DNA of 37,179 bases, taken from assembly GCA_023249675.1 (NCBI GenBank), contig JAHFCE010000030.1:1-37179 (forward strand). The letters run 5' to 3'. The notes beneath the pieces were generated by a model that saw only the letters and a program-made list of their open reading frames with translations, searched no databases and was not told where the DNA came from. Position numbers and translations under genes: made by a program. The DNA is from Elusimicrobiota bacterium. Lineage in GTDB: Bacteria > Elusimicrobiota > Elusimicrobia > UBA1565 > UBA9628. The stretch's first letter is position 1. Each line of letters opens with the position of its first letter. Positions 17,260 to 25,041 of the stretch are shown in pieces.

Positions 17260-17265
17260 AGTGTA
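17260..17265 (-). promoter_or_regulatory. -10 box (TACACT) of the peptidase-amylase-PQ-loop operon
   Basis: TACACT on the minus strand ends 11 nt before the ATG at 17248. A weak GTAGG lies between. No clear -35. Confidence 0.4.
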
Positions 17266-17336
17266 GCCATGGAGAAGTCGAAATCACAGGGACCATGGAC
17301 CCATAAGGAAGTGGGCCTTGGGCCTATATCTGTTGC

Positions 17337-17342
17337 TACAAT
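17337..17342 (+). promoter_or_regulatory. -10 box (TACAAT) of the tRNA-Thr gene
   Basis: TACAAT ends 8 nt before the first tRNA base. No good -35 is visible, as with most other promoters in this window. Its position helps calibrate how close -10 boxes sit to transcript starts here. Confidence 0.5.
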
Positions 17343-17350
17343 AGCCGGGG

Positions 17351-17421
17351 GCCCCCTTAGCTCAGTGGCAGAGCACCAGTTTTGTAAACTGGCTACCCCA
17401 GTTCGATTCTGGGAGGGGGCT
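17351..17421 (+). tRNA. tRNA-Thr (anticodon UGU)
   Basis: A full cloverleaf can be drawn. The acceptor stem is GCCCCCT pairing with AGGGGGC. The D stem is GCTC/GAGC. The anticodon stem CCAGT/ACTGG holds loop TTTGTAA (anticodon TGT at 17383-17385). The variable loop has 4 nt, and the T stem CCCAG/CTGGG holds loop TTCGATT. The discriminator is T17421. The 3' CCA is not encoded (the next bases are CCG), so it must be added after transcription. A TTTTT run at 17426-17430 may help termination. Confidence 0.95.
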
Positions 17422-17444
17422 CCGGTTTTTCCAGGCGGCCTGGC

Positions 17445-17744
17445 CTAAGGTTTGCGGGGCGCGACGGTGAAGCGCCGCGGCGTGGAGCCGATGGGCGAGC
17501 CGTCGCGGTTCTGGCCGCGCGCGACGAGCGTGTGCTCGCCGTTTTTGTAGCCGGACCAGTCGTACCACCAGTAGCCGCACGCGCGCCGGCAGGCCTGCCA
17601 GGGCCCGCGGTCGACCGCGACCTCAAGCGACGCGAGCGTCTCCGGCCCATCGATGCGGAACGTGTAGGTCGGCGAGGTCACGATCTGGTCCTGCTGGGGA
17701 TGGTCGATGTCGAGTTTGGCTACGGGCAGGGAGAGCGTGTTCAT
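17445..17744 (-). CDS. Small Ig-like beta-sandwich protein
   Basis: 99 residues, no signal peptide. The pattern is that of a single Ig-like/fibronectin-like domain: 'LDIDHPQQDQIVTSPTYTFRI', 'ASLEVAVDRGPWQACRRACGYWWYDWSGYKNGEHTL' and 'ARGQNRDGSPIGSTPRRFTV'. Its two cysteines (CRRAC) are only four residues apart. Similar domains bind carbohydrate or act as extracellular modules, but here the protein is free-standing. AGGGA is 1 nt before the ATG, and a TTGTGG-17-TATTGT promoter lies upstream. It converges on the tRNA gene. Function unknown. Confidence 0.7.
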   Translation of the reverse strand: MNTLSLPVAKLDIDHPQQDQIVTSPTYTFRIDGPETLASLEVAVDRGPWQACRRACGYWWYDWSGYKNGEHTLVARGQNRDGSPIGSTPRRFTVAPRKP

Positions 17745-17755
17745 TCCCTAGTCTT

Positions 17756-17784
17756 ACAATATTTTGCAGTTCGATGGACCACAA
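17756..17784 (-). promoter_or_regulatory. Promoter of the Ig-like gene (TTGTGG-17-TATTGT)
   Basis: On the minus strand the -35 TTGTGG (17784-17779) and -10 TATTGT (17761-17756) are separated by exactly 17 nt. The start codon lies 11 nt downstream of the -10. The 18-bp palindrome at 17800-17817 lies just upstream. Confidence 0.45.
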
Positions 17785-17799
17785 GGGGAAAAATCGCCG

Positions 17800-17817
17800 A
17801 CTGTTTCCGGAAACAGT
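17800..17817. promoter_or_regulatory. 18-bp perfect palindrome, possible operator
   Basis: ACTGTTTCCGGAAACAGT is a perfect inverted repeat with no spacer, 15 nt upstream of the -35 of the Ig-like gene and about 50 nt downstream of the acyl-CoA dehydrogenase stop. The position suits a dimeric regulator's site. No T-run follows on either strand, so a terminator is less likely. Confidence 0.45.
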
Positions 17818-17868
17818 TCGCGTGCGTTCGGGAATCGCGAGAGCAAGGCGGCGCGATGAGCGCGCGGC

Positions 17869-19020
17869 TCAGCATCCGATGGCGCGGGAGATCACGAGGC
17901 GCTGGATCTCGGAGGTGCCTTCGCCGATCTGGAGCAGGCGCTGGTCCCGGTAGAAGCGTTCGACGTCGAATTCCTTCATCAGGCCGTAGCCGCCGTGAAT
18001 CTGGACGGCTTCGTTGGCCACCCACTGCGCGACTTCCGAACAGTAAAGCTTGGCCATCGCGGACTCTTTGCCGAACGGCTTTTTTTGATCTCTCAGCCAA
18101 CACGCCTTATATAGGAATACGCGCGCGTGCTCGATCTTCATCGCCATGTCGGCGAGCTTGAAGGCGACCGCCTGGAAACGCGAGAGCGGCTTGCCGAACT
18201 GGACGCGCTTCTGCGCGTAGGAGAGCGCGAGCTCGTAGGCGCCCTGCGCGCAGCCGAGGCCCATCGCCGCGATGGACAGCCGGCCGCTGTCGAGCGTTTT
18301 GAGCATCTGGCGCGAGCCGGTGCCGCGCTTACCCAGGATCGCCGAGTCGGGGACCTTGACCTTGTTGAAGTACAGTTCGGCGGTGTCGGAGGCGCGCCAC
18401 ATCAGCTTCTTGTGCATGCGTTTTGAGGTGAAGCCGGGCGTGCCCTTCGGCACGATGAAGCAAGTGAATTCGGGATCGCCATTTTCGTTGCGGTCGCTGA
18501 CGGCCTGAACGATCACGCCGGCGGTCAGCTCGTTGGAGCCGTTGGTGATGAAGATCTTCGAGCCGTCGATCGTCCATGTGCCATCGGCGTTCTTGACCGC
18601 CTTCGTGCGCGAGCCGCGTGAGTCGCTTCCGGCGTCGGGCTCGGTGAGGCCGAACGCGAAGAGGGTTTCCCCGGCCGCCAGACTGGGGAGATATTTCTTT
18701 TTCTGTTCTTCCGTTCCGAAATAAAGGATGGGGGCGACGCCGAGCGAGACGCCGGCGGCGACGGTTGCGGCCTGCGAGCCGTCCACGCGCGCGAGCTCCT
18801 CGACGGCGATGCAGTAGGAGGTGTAGTCGAGGCCCGAGCCGCCGAATTCCTCGGGGACGATCAGGCCGAACACGCCGAGCGCGCCGAGTTGACGCGTCAA
18901 CTCGGCTGAAAATTCTTCTTTTTCATCGAGCTCGTGGGCGAGCGGCTTGATCTTGGCTTCCGCGAACTTGCGGACCGTGTCGCGGATGTCTTTTTGGGCG
19001 TCGCTCAATTCGAAATCCAT
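17869..19020 (-). CDS. Acyl-CoA dehydrogenase
   Basis: 383 residues, the standard length. The N-terminal helical domain begins 'MDFELSDAQKDIRDTVRKFA'. Signature 1 follows ('FAFGLTEPDAGSDSRG', FAD/acyl binding), then signature 2 near the C-terminus ('VQIHGGYGLMKEFDVERFYRD') and 'QIGEGTSEIQRL' with catalytic Glu about 367, as in butyryl/medium-chain enzymes. It oxidises acyl-CoA to enoyl-CoA, passing electrons through FAD to ETF; no ETF gene is nearby. GGAG stands 7 nt before the ATG. The open frame extends ~590 codons further upstream, but that part is antisense to the membrane-protein gene. A TACAAT box at 19041-19046 fits the promoter. Confidence 0.95.
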   Translation of the reverse strand: MDFELSDAQKDIRDTVRKFAEAKIKPLAHELDEKEEFSAELTRQLGALGVFGLIVPEEFGGSGLDYTSYCIAVEELARVDGSQAATVAAGVSLGVAPILYFGTEEQKKKYLPSLAAGETLFAFGLTEPDAGSDSRGSRTKAVKNADGTWTIDGSKIFITNGSNELTAGVIVQAVSDRNENGDPEFTCFIVPKGTPGFTSKRMHKKLMWRASDTAELYFNKVKVPDSAILGKRGTGSRQMLKTLDSGRLSIAAMGLGCAQGAYELALSYAQKRVQFGKPLSRFQAVAFKLADMAMKIEHARVFLYKACWLRDQKKPFGKESAMAKLYCSEVAQWVANEAVQIHGGYGLMKEFDVERFYRDQRLLQIGEGTSEIQRLVISRAIGC

Positions 19021-19040
19021 GTTATTTCTCCGTGAAGCGC

Positions 19041-19062
19041 ATTGTAGCCGATTTTGTAGGAT
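19041..19062. promoter_or_regulatory. Divergent promoter pair between acyl-CoA dehydrogenase and GT-C/TPR gene
   Basis: The minus-strand -10 TACAAT (19046-19041) serves the dehydrogenase and the plus-strand -10 TAGGAT (19057-19062) the membrane protein; their near edges are only 10 nt apart. The two polymerases would compete for the same ground. The plus gene has no Shine-Dalgarno and its ATG is 9 nt from the -10. Confidence 0.4.
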
Positions 19063-19071
19063 AGCCGCTCC

Positions 19072-20946
19072 ATGAAGCATGTCGCGCACCCGCACGAAAA
19101 GCCCCACCACCCCCACTGGCCGCTCGAGACCCTGCTCTTCGCGCTCGTCTTTGCGTTGGGCTGGCGTTCGGTGCATGTGCCCGAGACCTGGATTCACCTG
19201 AAGACCGGCGCTAAAATCCTCACCGAGCATCGTCTGCCTCAGACGGATCCGTTCGGCTACGGCTCGGCGGGCGGCGCGTGGACGACGGACTCCTGGCTGT
19301 TCGACGTCGCCGCGTCCAAGCTCGATGCCATCGGCGGCGTGAAGGCCGTCGTGCTTGTGAAGAGCCTCGCGGCCGCCGCCGCCTTCGCGCTCCTGCTGCC
19401 GATCAACCACGGCAGCCCGCTCGCGGCGGCGTCGCTGCTCGCACTCGGCGCGTGCGCGGGCTGGACGGGACTCGTTGAGACGCCGGCGGTCTTCGACCTG
19501 TTGTTTTTCGCGCTGTTCATCCGTTTGCTGCGCCCACGCCACCGTTTCCGCTGGTGGCAGGGGGTGGCCGCGGCGGCGCTCACTGCGCTGTGGGCGAACA
19601 CGCACGGGGCGTCCTCGCTGCTGGCGCTTTGGCTCGTGGGCCTGAAGGTGTTCAAAGCGTCTTTGCGCACAGCGGCGAGCGAGCGCCTCGGCTATTGGGG
19701 GACGTTCGGCGCCTGCGCGTTGACCATCGCCTGGAATCCGCTTGGCTGGGGGGTGCTGGGCCGCACGTTCGTGGACGCGGCCGGGGTCGTCGGCGGCTGG
19801 CCGGCGGAGTGGCTTTCCCTTTACACGCTGTTCGCGGCTGCGGGCTTGGCTTCGTGCTGGCACACGCTGCAGCAGGAGTTCGTCACGACCTTGGCCGCGA
19901 CGACCGTGATTGCCCTCTCGTTTGTCCTGCCGGGCCTGCGCCCGCTTGCGATCTTGGCCGCCTGCCCGGTCATCGCGCTGGCGCTTGGGCATTGGCTGAA
20001 GGCTCGAGCCGACACCTGGCCGCGCGTGCTGCGTTGGAGCGTGTTCGCCGGCCTCTTGCTCGCGGGCTACCAGAATTTCGTGGCGGCGCCATTGTCGCGC
20101 GCGCGCGGCTATGGCTCGCCCGTCCTTTCGGGTGCCGTGCACTATCTCAAGTCCAACGCGGCCCGAGGCCGCATGTTTAATGAGATCGACATAGGCGCCG
20201 AGCTTATCGGCTTGTCCGAGCGCCCCGTCTTCGTCGATGCGCGCCCGGGCGTCTATCCCGCGACATTTGTGCGTGAGGCCGCGGCCTGGTCGCGCCTGTT
20301 CCGCCAGCTCGACATGGTGTACCGGTTCGATTACGCGGTGGTGCTCAACCGCCGCGCCGGCGAGCCGGCGCGGATCATCGATGAAGATCCCGCGTGGGCG
20401 CTCGCTTATGCCGACGACCGCGCGTTGGTCTACCTCAAGCGCGCGGGCGCAAACGCCTGGCTGCTCAAGCCGCCGGTCTTGCGCCTCGTCGCGCCGAACC
20501 GGATGTGGCCAGACGCGCTCGACTCCTTGCTCGCCGACAAGCGCAAGGCCGGGCCGCTTCTCGAGGAGCTCGATCGCTGGCTCGTGCAGGCGCCCGACAG
20601 CGTGCAGGCTCTGATCTGGAAGGCGTACGTGCTCGGGCGCCTTGGATTTTTTGAAAAGGCCGATCGGCACCTCGAGCTCGCGCGTGAGCGCCCGCGCCTG
20701 CGCCGCGACTCGGAGCTGCAAGCCGCCTACGCGTTCGTGCTCGAGGCGCGCGGTCGCGAGCAGGAGGCGAAGGGCGCTTATCATGAGGCCCTTCGTTCGG
20801 CTCAGCGGCTCGGGCAGACGCGCGTCGAGGCTGAGATCCTGCCGCGCCTAGCCGCCCTGCACCGCCGGCTCGGCGATGAGGCCGGCGCCCACGAGGCCGA
20901 GGTCCGGGCTAAGGTCGTTGCGTCTCCGTCCGACGAGGAGGAGTGA
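19072..20946 (+). CDS. GT-C-like polytopic membrane protein with C-terminal TPR
   Basis: 624 residues. The His-rich N-terminus (HVAHPHEKPHHPHW) is unusual. About ten membrane spans follow to residue ~350, with the first-loop signature 'WIHLKTGAKILTEHRLPQTD' seen in many uncharacterised GT-C-type proteins ('W.HL..G..I.....P..DPF'). The first acidic residue here is Glu (VPETW) rather than the usual Asp. After the membrane part comes 'GRMFNEIDIGAELIGLSERPVFVDARPGVY', also typical of this family, and then TPR-like helices to the end. It may transfer a sugar from a polyprenyl-phosphate donor on the periplasmic side, but catalysis is unproven. Confidence 0.7.
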   Translation: MKHVAHPHEKPHHPHWPLETLLFALVFALGWRSVHVPETWIHLKTGAKILTEHRLPQTDPFGYGSAGGAWTTDSWLFDVAASKLDAIGGVKAVVLVKSLAAAAAFALLLPINHGSPLAAASLLALGACAGWTGLVETPAVFDLLFFALFIRLLRPRHRFRWWQGVAAAALTALWANTHGASSLLALWLVGLKVFKASLRTAASERLGYWGTFGACALTIAWNPLGWGVLGRTFVDAAGVVGGWPAEWLSLYTLFAAAGLASCWHTLQQEFVTTLAATTVIALSFVLPGLRPLAILAACPVIALALGHWLKARADTWPRVLRWSVFAGLLLAGYQNFVAAPLSRARGYGSPVLSGAVHYLKSNAARGRMFNEIDIGAELIGLSERPVFVDARPGVYPATFVREAAAWSRLFRQLDMVYRFDYAVVLNRRAGEPARIIDEDPAWALAYADDRALVYLKRAGANAWLLKPPVLRLVAPNRMWPDALDSLLADKRKAGPLLEELDRWLVQAPDSVQALIWKAYVLGRLGFFEKADRHLELARERPRLRRDSELQAAYAFVLEARGREQEAKGAYHEALRSAQRLGQTRVEAEILPRLAALHRRLGDEAGAHEAEVRAKVVASPSDEEE

Positions 20947-20952
20947 TGGGAA

Positions 20953-20981
20953 TGGACAACCCCCCTCGGTCCTGGTATACT
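20953..20981 (+). promoter_or_regulatory. Promoter of the lipoprotein-SRPBCC-rmuC operon (TGGACA-17-TATACT)
   Basis: TGGACA (20953-20958) and TATACT (20976-20981) are separated by exactly 17 nt, each one base from consensus. The predicted start is near 20988, giving a ~12-nt leader before the ATG at 21000. Confidence 0.6.
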
Positions 20982-20999
20982 CGGAGCTCGTCTCAGAGG

Positions 21000-21719
21000 A
21001 TGAAAAACACGCTCGCGCGACGCCTTTCCGCTGTCCTTGTGTTGGCGCTTATCGCCGGCTGCAAGCCGCCCAAGTACGCCGCCTACGAGTCGATCAATAA
21101 GGACTTCACCGCGTCCGTGCCGTGGGGCTGGCAGGTGATGACCGACCAGCAGGACAACGATTTCGCGCAGGCGACCTTTATCGGCCCCTTCGATCCCGAT
21201 TTTTACCTCGGCGCGCCGAGCCTCAGCGTGCGCTGGTTTCGCCGCTACCGCCCGCACCGCCTGAGCGACGGCCGCCTCGAGATGTACGGCGGAGCCGACG
21301 ACTTCATTCATCAGATGCTCAAGCAGGTGTACGCTCCTCAATACGTGCTGACAGCGCTCGATGGCAAGCTCTCGTACAAGCGCGGTCCCAACGACGAAGC
21401 CGTCGAGGTCATTCCCGAGATCACGCTCAAGGCTTCCGGCTTGAAGGCGAAGGCGTTTACCGTCGAGTCCGCCGTGCCGGCCCCCGAGGCCAACAAGTGG
21501 GGCATCAGCGCCCAGTCCGGCACGAACAAGCCCTTCGTCCTGCGCAAGCACGCCTACGCCGTCGTTTCCATCGCGGACGGCTTCTATGTTTTGACCTATC
21601 CCGCCACGGAGCGGGGGTATGGGAAATTCCTGGACAAATTCGCCGGTCTGATGGGCTCGTTTCTGCCGAGCACCGCCGGTCCCGCCGGCCCGAAGATTCG
21701 AGTCCCCGGCTCCCATTAA
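21000..21719 (+). CDS. Lipoprotein of unknown function
   Basis: 239 residues from the ATG at 21000. An ATG 57 nt upstream exists, but the promoter lies downstream of it, so it is not used. The signal is 'LARRLSAVLVLALIAGC', a good lipobox with Cys at about residue 20. The mature part is a compact alpha/beta domain ('FTASVPWGWQVMTDQQDND', 'YAVVSIADGFYVLTYPATE'), similar in outline to PsbP-like or DUF1795-type domains that describe a protein's 'tolerance to surface stress'; the resemblance is weak. It is the first gene of an operon with the SRPBCC gene, 3 nt downstream. Confidence 0.75.
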   Translation: MKNTLARRLSAVLVLALIAGCKPPKYAAYESINKDFTASVPWGWQVMTDQQDNDFAQATFIGPFDPDFYLGAPSLSVRWFRRYRPHRLSDGRLEMYGGADDFIHQMLKQVYAPQYVLTALDGKLSYKRGPNDEAVEVIPEITLKASGLKAKAFTVESAVPAPEANKWGISAQSGTNKPFVLRKHAYAVVSIADGFYVLTYPATERGYGKFLDKFAGLMGSFLPSTAGPAGPKIRVPGSH

Positions 21720-21722
21720 AAG

Positions 21723-22235
21723 ATGTCGTCCGCTGAAAAGCCCCGCCTTTCCACCCGCGACATCCGCCTTGTCGCGACGATCCGCGCCAAGCCGGAGCTC
21801 GTTTACCGCAGCCTGACCTCGGCGCGCGAGCTGACGCGCTGGTGGCTGCAGGGCGCTGAGACCGACGCGCGCAACGCGGGCCGCCTGCGCATGATCTGGC
21901 CGCACCGAAAATCCTCGGACGGTGCGTGTGGCCCCGGCTTTGGCGAGCGCGAGGGCGTCTTCGTGGACTTGGAGCCCGCGCGCAAGGTCGCTTGGCTGTG
22001 GAAGCCGGTCCGCGGCGAGAAGCGCGTGCCAGCACTCACTTCGATCTTCATCCTGCCCGCCCGTGGCGGCAGCGAGGTGACGGTGCTCCACTCGGGTTTC
22101 CCCTCGGCGGCGAGCGCTGACGCGCTCTACGATGGCTACGCGCGCGGCTGGGAAGACGGCCTTGCCAAGCTCAAGCTCTACCTGGAGACGGGGCGCACGT
22201 GTAAGCGGCCATCCATGACAAGGTCCAGACGATGA
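21723..22235 (+). CDS. SRPBCC/AHSA1-domain protein
   Basis: 170 residues with the START-like helix-grip pattern: 'IRLVATIRAKPELVYRSLTSARELTRWWLQG' at the start, a beta sheet in the middle ('GVFVDLEPARKVAWLWKP', 'TSIFILPARGGSEVTVLHSG'), and the closing helix 'DGYARGWEDGLAKLKLYLE'. AHSA1-like members bind hydrophobic ligands or stimulate Hsp90; the ligand here is unknown. Its TGA overlaps the rmuC ATG (ATGA), so the two are translationally coupled. Confidence 0.85.
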   Translation: MSSAEKPRLSTRDIRLVATIRAKPELVYRSLTSARELTRWWLQGAETDARNAGRLRMIWPHRKSSDGACGPGFGEREGVFVDLEPARKVAWLWKPVRGEKRVPALTSIFILPARGGSEVTVLHSGFPSAASADALYDGYARGWEDGLAKLKLYLETGRTCKRPSMTRSRR

Positions 22236-23326
22236 GCGGATTGACGGTTCTGTTGGCGGTCTTTTCCGGGGCGGCCGTCGCGGCCGTGATTTTCTATCTC
22301 GTCTTTTTCTCTTCACGCAAGAACGAGGACGCCGGCCGCGTCCAGCTACGCGAGGACTTCCGCGCGCTTCTCGAGCTGGCCGAGCAGAAATTCGAGACGG
22401 AACGGGTTCGGCAGAGAAGCGAGCTCGAGGAGAAGAAGGCCGCCGTTGAGAACTCGGTGGACAGGCTATCCGAGCGTCTGAAAACCTATGAAGACATGGT
22501 GCGGCGCTTTGAGGCCGACCGCACCCAGAAGTACGGGTCTCTCGAGAAGGGCCTCAAGGACGCGGCTGAGCAGACGGCTAAGCTCGCCTCGTCCACCGAG
22601 GGCCTGCGCGCCCTGATGGACAACTCGCGCGCCCGCGGCCAGTGGGGAGAGCGCATGGCCGACGACATCTTGCGCGCCTCCGGCCTGCAGGAGGGCGTTC
22701 AGTACCGCAAGAACCGCGCGCTTGACACTGCCGCGACGCGTCCCGACTTTACTTTCCTGCTTCCCGAGGGCAAGAAGCTCAACATGGACGTGAAGTTCCC
22801 GCTCGACAACTGGCTGCGCCTGCTCCACGCGCACGCCGACGAGGAGCGCGCCAAGTTCAAGAAGGATTTTGAGCGCGACGTGAAGAACCGGATCAAGGAG
22901 CTCCAGGGCCGCGGCTACATCAGCGTCGAGGAAGACACGCTCGACTATGTTCTGCTCTTCATCCCGAACGAGCAGGTGTACGGCTTCATTCAGGAAAATT
23001 TCCCGGGTCTCGTCGATGAGGCGCTCAAGCAGAAGGTGGTGCTGTGTTCGCCCTTCACGCTTTACGCCGTCCTGGGCGTCATCCGCCAATCATTCGACAA
23101 CTTCCACTTCGCCCGGGCGACCCAGGAAGTCCTCAATCTGATCTCGCACTTCTCCGCCACCTACGAGACTTTCAAGGCGCGCTTCCAGAAGCTCGGCGAG
23201 CAGGTCGGCAAGGTCAGCGAACTGTACAACGACATCGAACAGACCTCCTTCAAGCGCTTGGATGCCTCTGTCGCGAAGATCGACCGCGTGCGCAAGGGCG
23301 AGGATTCCGGGGCCGCGCTGAGTTAG
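22232..23326 (+). CDS. rmuC: RmuC-family DNA recombination protein
   Basis: 364 residues. An N-terminal membrane anchor ('[20 protein letters not shown]') precedes a coiled coil (about residues 35-115). The RmuC nuclease-like core follows: '[21 protein letters not shown]', '[25 protein letters not shown]', '[13 protein letters not shown]' and '[14 protein letters not shown]'. RmuC limits inversion at short inverted repeats in E. coli, and the PD-(D/E)XK-like core suggests DNA cleavage. It is last in the operon starting at 21000. Its stop overlaps the convergent cold-shock gene's stop by 4 nt. Confidence 0.93.
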   Translation: MSGLTVLLAVFSGAAVAAVIFYLVFFSSRKNEDAGRVQLREDFRALLELAEQKFETERVRQRSELEEKKAAVENSVDRLSERLKTYEDMVRRFEADRTQKYGSLEKGLKDAAEQTAKLASSTEGLRALMDNSRARGQWGERMADDILRASGLQEGVQYRKNRALDTAATRPDFTFLLPEGKKLNMDVKFPLDNWLRLLHAHADEERAKFKKDFERDVKNRIKELQGRGYISVEEDTLDYVLLFIPNEQVYGFIQENFPGLVDEALKQKVVLCSPFTLYAVLGVIRQSFDNFHFARATQEVLNLISHFSATYETFKARFQKLGEQVGKVSELYNDIEQTSFKRLDASVAKIDRVRKGEDSGAALS

Positions 23327-23523
23327 AGCTTGACGACGCCGGCAGCCTTCGGGCCCTTATCGGTCTGAAGGAGATCGTACTGGACCGCCTGGTTCTCGGT
23401 CAGGGAGCGGAAGCCGTCGGACTGGATCGCGCTATGGTGCACGAACACGTCCGCGCTGCCGTCATCGGGGGTGATGAACCCGAAGCCCTTCTGATCGTTG
23501 AACCACTTCACTTTGCCTTGCAT
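23323..23523 (-). CDS. Cold-shock protein (CspA family)
   Basis: 66 residues, the exact family length. RNP1 'KGFGFI' and RNP2 'VFVHHSAI' are present in a single OB fold starting '[15 protein letters not shown]'. It binds single-stranded RNA and DNA and melts RNA secondary structure. The start is the ATG with GAGGT 7 nt upstream; 37 extra open codons further upstream are leader. A consensus-like promoter lies ~75 nt upstream, leaving a leader of about 69 nt, shorter than the E. coli cspA leader. Confidence 0.95.
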   Translation of the reverse strand: MQGKVKWFNDQKGFGFITPDDGSADVFVHHSAIQSDGFRSLTENQAVQYDLLQTDKGPKAAGVVKL

Positions 23524-23599
23524 GATCTTACCTCGAAGTACGACTGTCTGGGCCTCTCGGCGAGGCCCTCTCGACGACGAATCGGCGAGAACTGATAAA

Positions 23600-23627
23600 A
23601 TTATAGCACGAGGCATTCGTCCGTCAA
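23600..23627 (-). promoter_or_regulatory. Promoter of the cold-shock gene (TTGACG-16-TATAAT)
   Basis: On the minus strand the -35 TTGACG (23627-23622) and the perfect -10 TATAAT (23605-23600) are 16 nt apart. This is one of the two strongest promoters in the window. Confidence 0.75.
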
Positions 23628-23690
23628 GTGTCATTTATTGCTGATTGACGGGTTTATTTTTGCGCTCTGCGGACCCCTTGCGGCGGGGGT

Positions 23691-24173
23691 TTAAGAGGAT
23701 TGCAAGCGGCGCAGGCGCCGTTTTTCGGCGGCGGCCCAGAGCTTCTTGTCTTCCGGGGTCTCGAGAGCGAGGCCTGGAACGGGGGCCGGCCGGCCCGCGG
23801 AGTCGACCGCGACCATGGTGACGAGGCAGGAATTGGTGTGGACGCGCCGGCCGCCGGGCATGTCCTCGGCGTAAACCTCGACGCCGATCTCCATGGAGGA
23901 GCGGCCCGTGTAGTTGACCCGGGCGTGGGCGATCAGGAAGGTGCCCACGCGGATCGGGACGAGGAACTCAACGCGCTCCATGGCGACCGTGACGACCGGC
24001 TTGCCGGAGTGGCGCATCGCGCACACCGAGGCGGCTTTGTCCACCATCTGAAGGACCTTGCCGCCGAAGACGGTGCCGTGCATGTTAGCGTCCGGAGGGA
24101 ACATGAGGTCGGCCACGTCCGAGATCGAGTCGCGAACGGGCTTGGGAGGCATATCCTTTCTAGGTTCGGTCAT
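23691..24173 (-). CDS. Acyl-CoA thioesterase, hotdog fold (YciA/BACH type)
   Basis: 160 residues. The hotdog signature is 'DANMHGTVFGGKVLQMVDKAASVCA' (abbreviated: NMHGTVFGG then MVDKAA), with His and Asp positions typical of BACH/YciA enzymes that hydrolyse acyl-CoA to free fatty acid and CoA. 'VTVAMERVEFLVPIRVGTFL' and 'YTGRSSMEIGVEVYAED' follow. The start is the ATG at 24173, overlapping the nitrilase gene by 14 nt; a TTG at 24197 is in frame but lies further inside that gene. No clear Shine-Dalgarno is seen, so coupling with the upstream gene is likely. Confidence 0.92.
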   Translation of the reverse strand: MTEPRKDMPPKPVRDSISDVADLMFPPDANMHGTVFGGKVLQMVDKAASVCAMRHSGKPVVTVAMERVEFLVPIRVGTFLIAHARVNYTGRSSMEIGVEVYAEDMPGGRRVHTNSCLVTMVAVDSAGRPAPVPGLALETPEDKKLWAAAEKRRLRRLQSS

Positions 24174-24939
24174 AATAGCGGGGGCGGCGATCTTCAAATA
24201 GGTCGCAGGCGGGGTGCACTTTCTTGTCCTTGGCGGTCCAGGCGTCGATCGTCACGACCGCGGCGGCGGGCTGTTCGGGGCCGAGGCGGACGAGCACGGT
24301 CCCGTTCGGAGAGACCATCTGGGATTGTCCGATGTAGCGCAGGCCGCGTTCGACTCCGACGCGGTTGGCGGTGGCCGAGAACACGCGGTTCTCCAGCGAG
24401 CGGATCTTCATGCCCTCAGGCGCCCAGGGCAGGACGAGGTTTGAGGGGTGCGCGACGATTTGAGCCCCTTGAAGGGCGAGCGTCCGGGCGGCCTCGGGGA
24501 AGAACCAATCGAAGCAGATCATCACGCCGACCGACACGCCCTTGACCTTTTCCGTCCAGAAGCCGGTGTTTCCAGGAGAGAAAAATTTCTTTTCTCCGCC
24601 GAACAGGTGCGTCTTGCGGTAGACGCGGCTTTTGGCGCCGCTGGCCAGGACGGCGGAGTTGAACAGCTTGGCCCCCGCTTTTTCCGGGAAGCCGGCGACG
24701 ATGGCGCAGTCGTTCCGCGCGGCATAGGCGCGCAGCAAGGCGATCAGCGGGCCGTCGGCCGTCTCCGCGCACCGGGCCGCTTCCGTGCGCGTCTTGAAAT
24801 TGTATCCGGAGGCGAAAAATTCAGGGAGGACCCAGAGGTCGGCGTCCTGTCTGTCCATCAGCTCAAAGCATGCCTTGAGGTTCTGCGGCGCTTTGAGGAA
24901 TTTCGGCGAATTTTGGACGATGCCGAGGCGTAATTCCAT
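24160..24939 (-). CDS. Carbon-nitrogen hydrolase (nitrilase superfamily amidase)
   Basis: 259 residues. The catalytic triad is complete: Glu40 ('VLPEFF'), Lys109 ('YRKTHLF') and Cys142 ('MICFDWFFPEAAR'). The fold markers 'RLGIVQNSPKF' at the N-terminus and 'HPSNLVLPWAPEGMKIRSLENRVF' fit amidases such as ω-amidase or N-carbamoylputrescine-type enzymes; the specific substrate cannot be told. It is the first gene of a two-gene operon with the thioesterase. The ATG has no Shine-Dalgarno and a TACGAT box 7 nt upstream. Confidence 0.92.
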   Translation of the reverse strand: MELRLGIVQNSPKFLKAPQNLKACFELMDRQDADLWVLPEFFASGYNFKTRTEAARCAETADGPLIALLRAYAARNDCAIVAGFPEKAGAKLFNSAVLASGAKSRVYRKTHLFGGEKKFFSPGNTGFWTEKVKGVSVGVMICFDWFFPEAARTLALQGAQIVAHPSNLVLPWAPEGMKIRSLENRVFSATANRVGVERGLRYIGQSQMVSPNGTVLVRLGPEQPAAAVVTIDAWTAKDKKVHPACDLFEDRRPRYYDRT

Positions 24940-24946
24940 GCGGGCG

Positions 24947-24952
24947 ATCGTA
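24947..24952 (-). promoter_or_regulatory. -10 box (TACGAT) of the amidase-thioesterase operon
   Basis: TACGAT on the minus strand is 7 nt before the ATG at 24939 with no Shine-Dalgarno, consistent with a leaderless mRNA. Confidence 0.4.
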
Positions 24953-25025
24953 CCAAAAAAGGAAGAAGTCCGTCTCTCGGGGGGAATAGGTCCAAAGCCC
25001 TATATCCGGCGAGGGCTTTCCTTCA

Positions 25026-25031
25026 TAGAAT
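25026..25031 (+). promoter_or_regulatory. -10 box (TAGAAT) of the methyltransferase gene
   Basis: TAGAAT ends 10 nt before the ATG at 25042; GAAGG sits between and could act as a ribosome-binding site. No clear -35. Confidence 0.4.
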
Positions 25032-25041
25032 CCGAAGGCCC

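Noticed and set aside
17351-17421. Integration site at the tRNA-Thr gene
   Set aside because: No integrase, no duplicated tRNA 3' end and no change in gene style on either side were seen.
17362-17580. 72-codon minus-strand frame across the tRNA
   Set aside because: It runs through the tRNA-Thr gene and is Arg-rich with no motif.
19021-20784. Open frame extending the acyl-CoA dehydrogenase by ~590 codons
   Set aside because: It is the antisense of the GT-C/TPR gene, is rich in Arg/Gln/His with no fold pattern, and the ATG with a good ribosome-binding site at 19020 gives the family length.
23524-23592. Cold-shock leader as a riboswitch or thermosensor
   Set aside because: I could not draw a convincing alternative structure by eye; the leader is much shorter than that of E. 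coli cspA.
23636-23690. Terminator after the thioesterase gene
   Set aside because: A short GC stem (CCCC/GGGG) is present, but no T-run follows on the minus strand.
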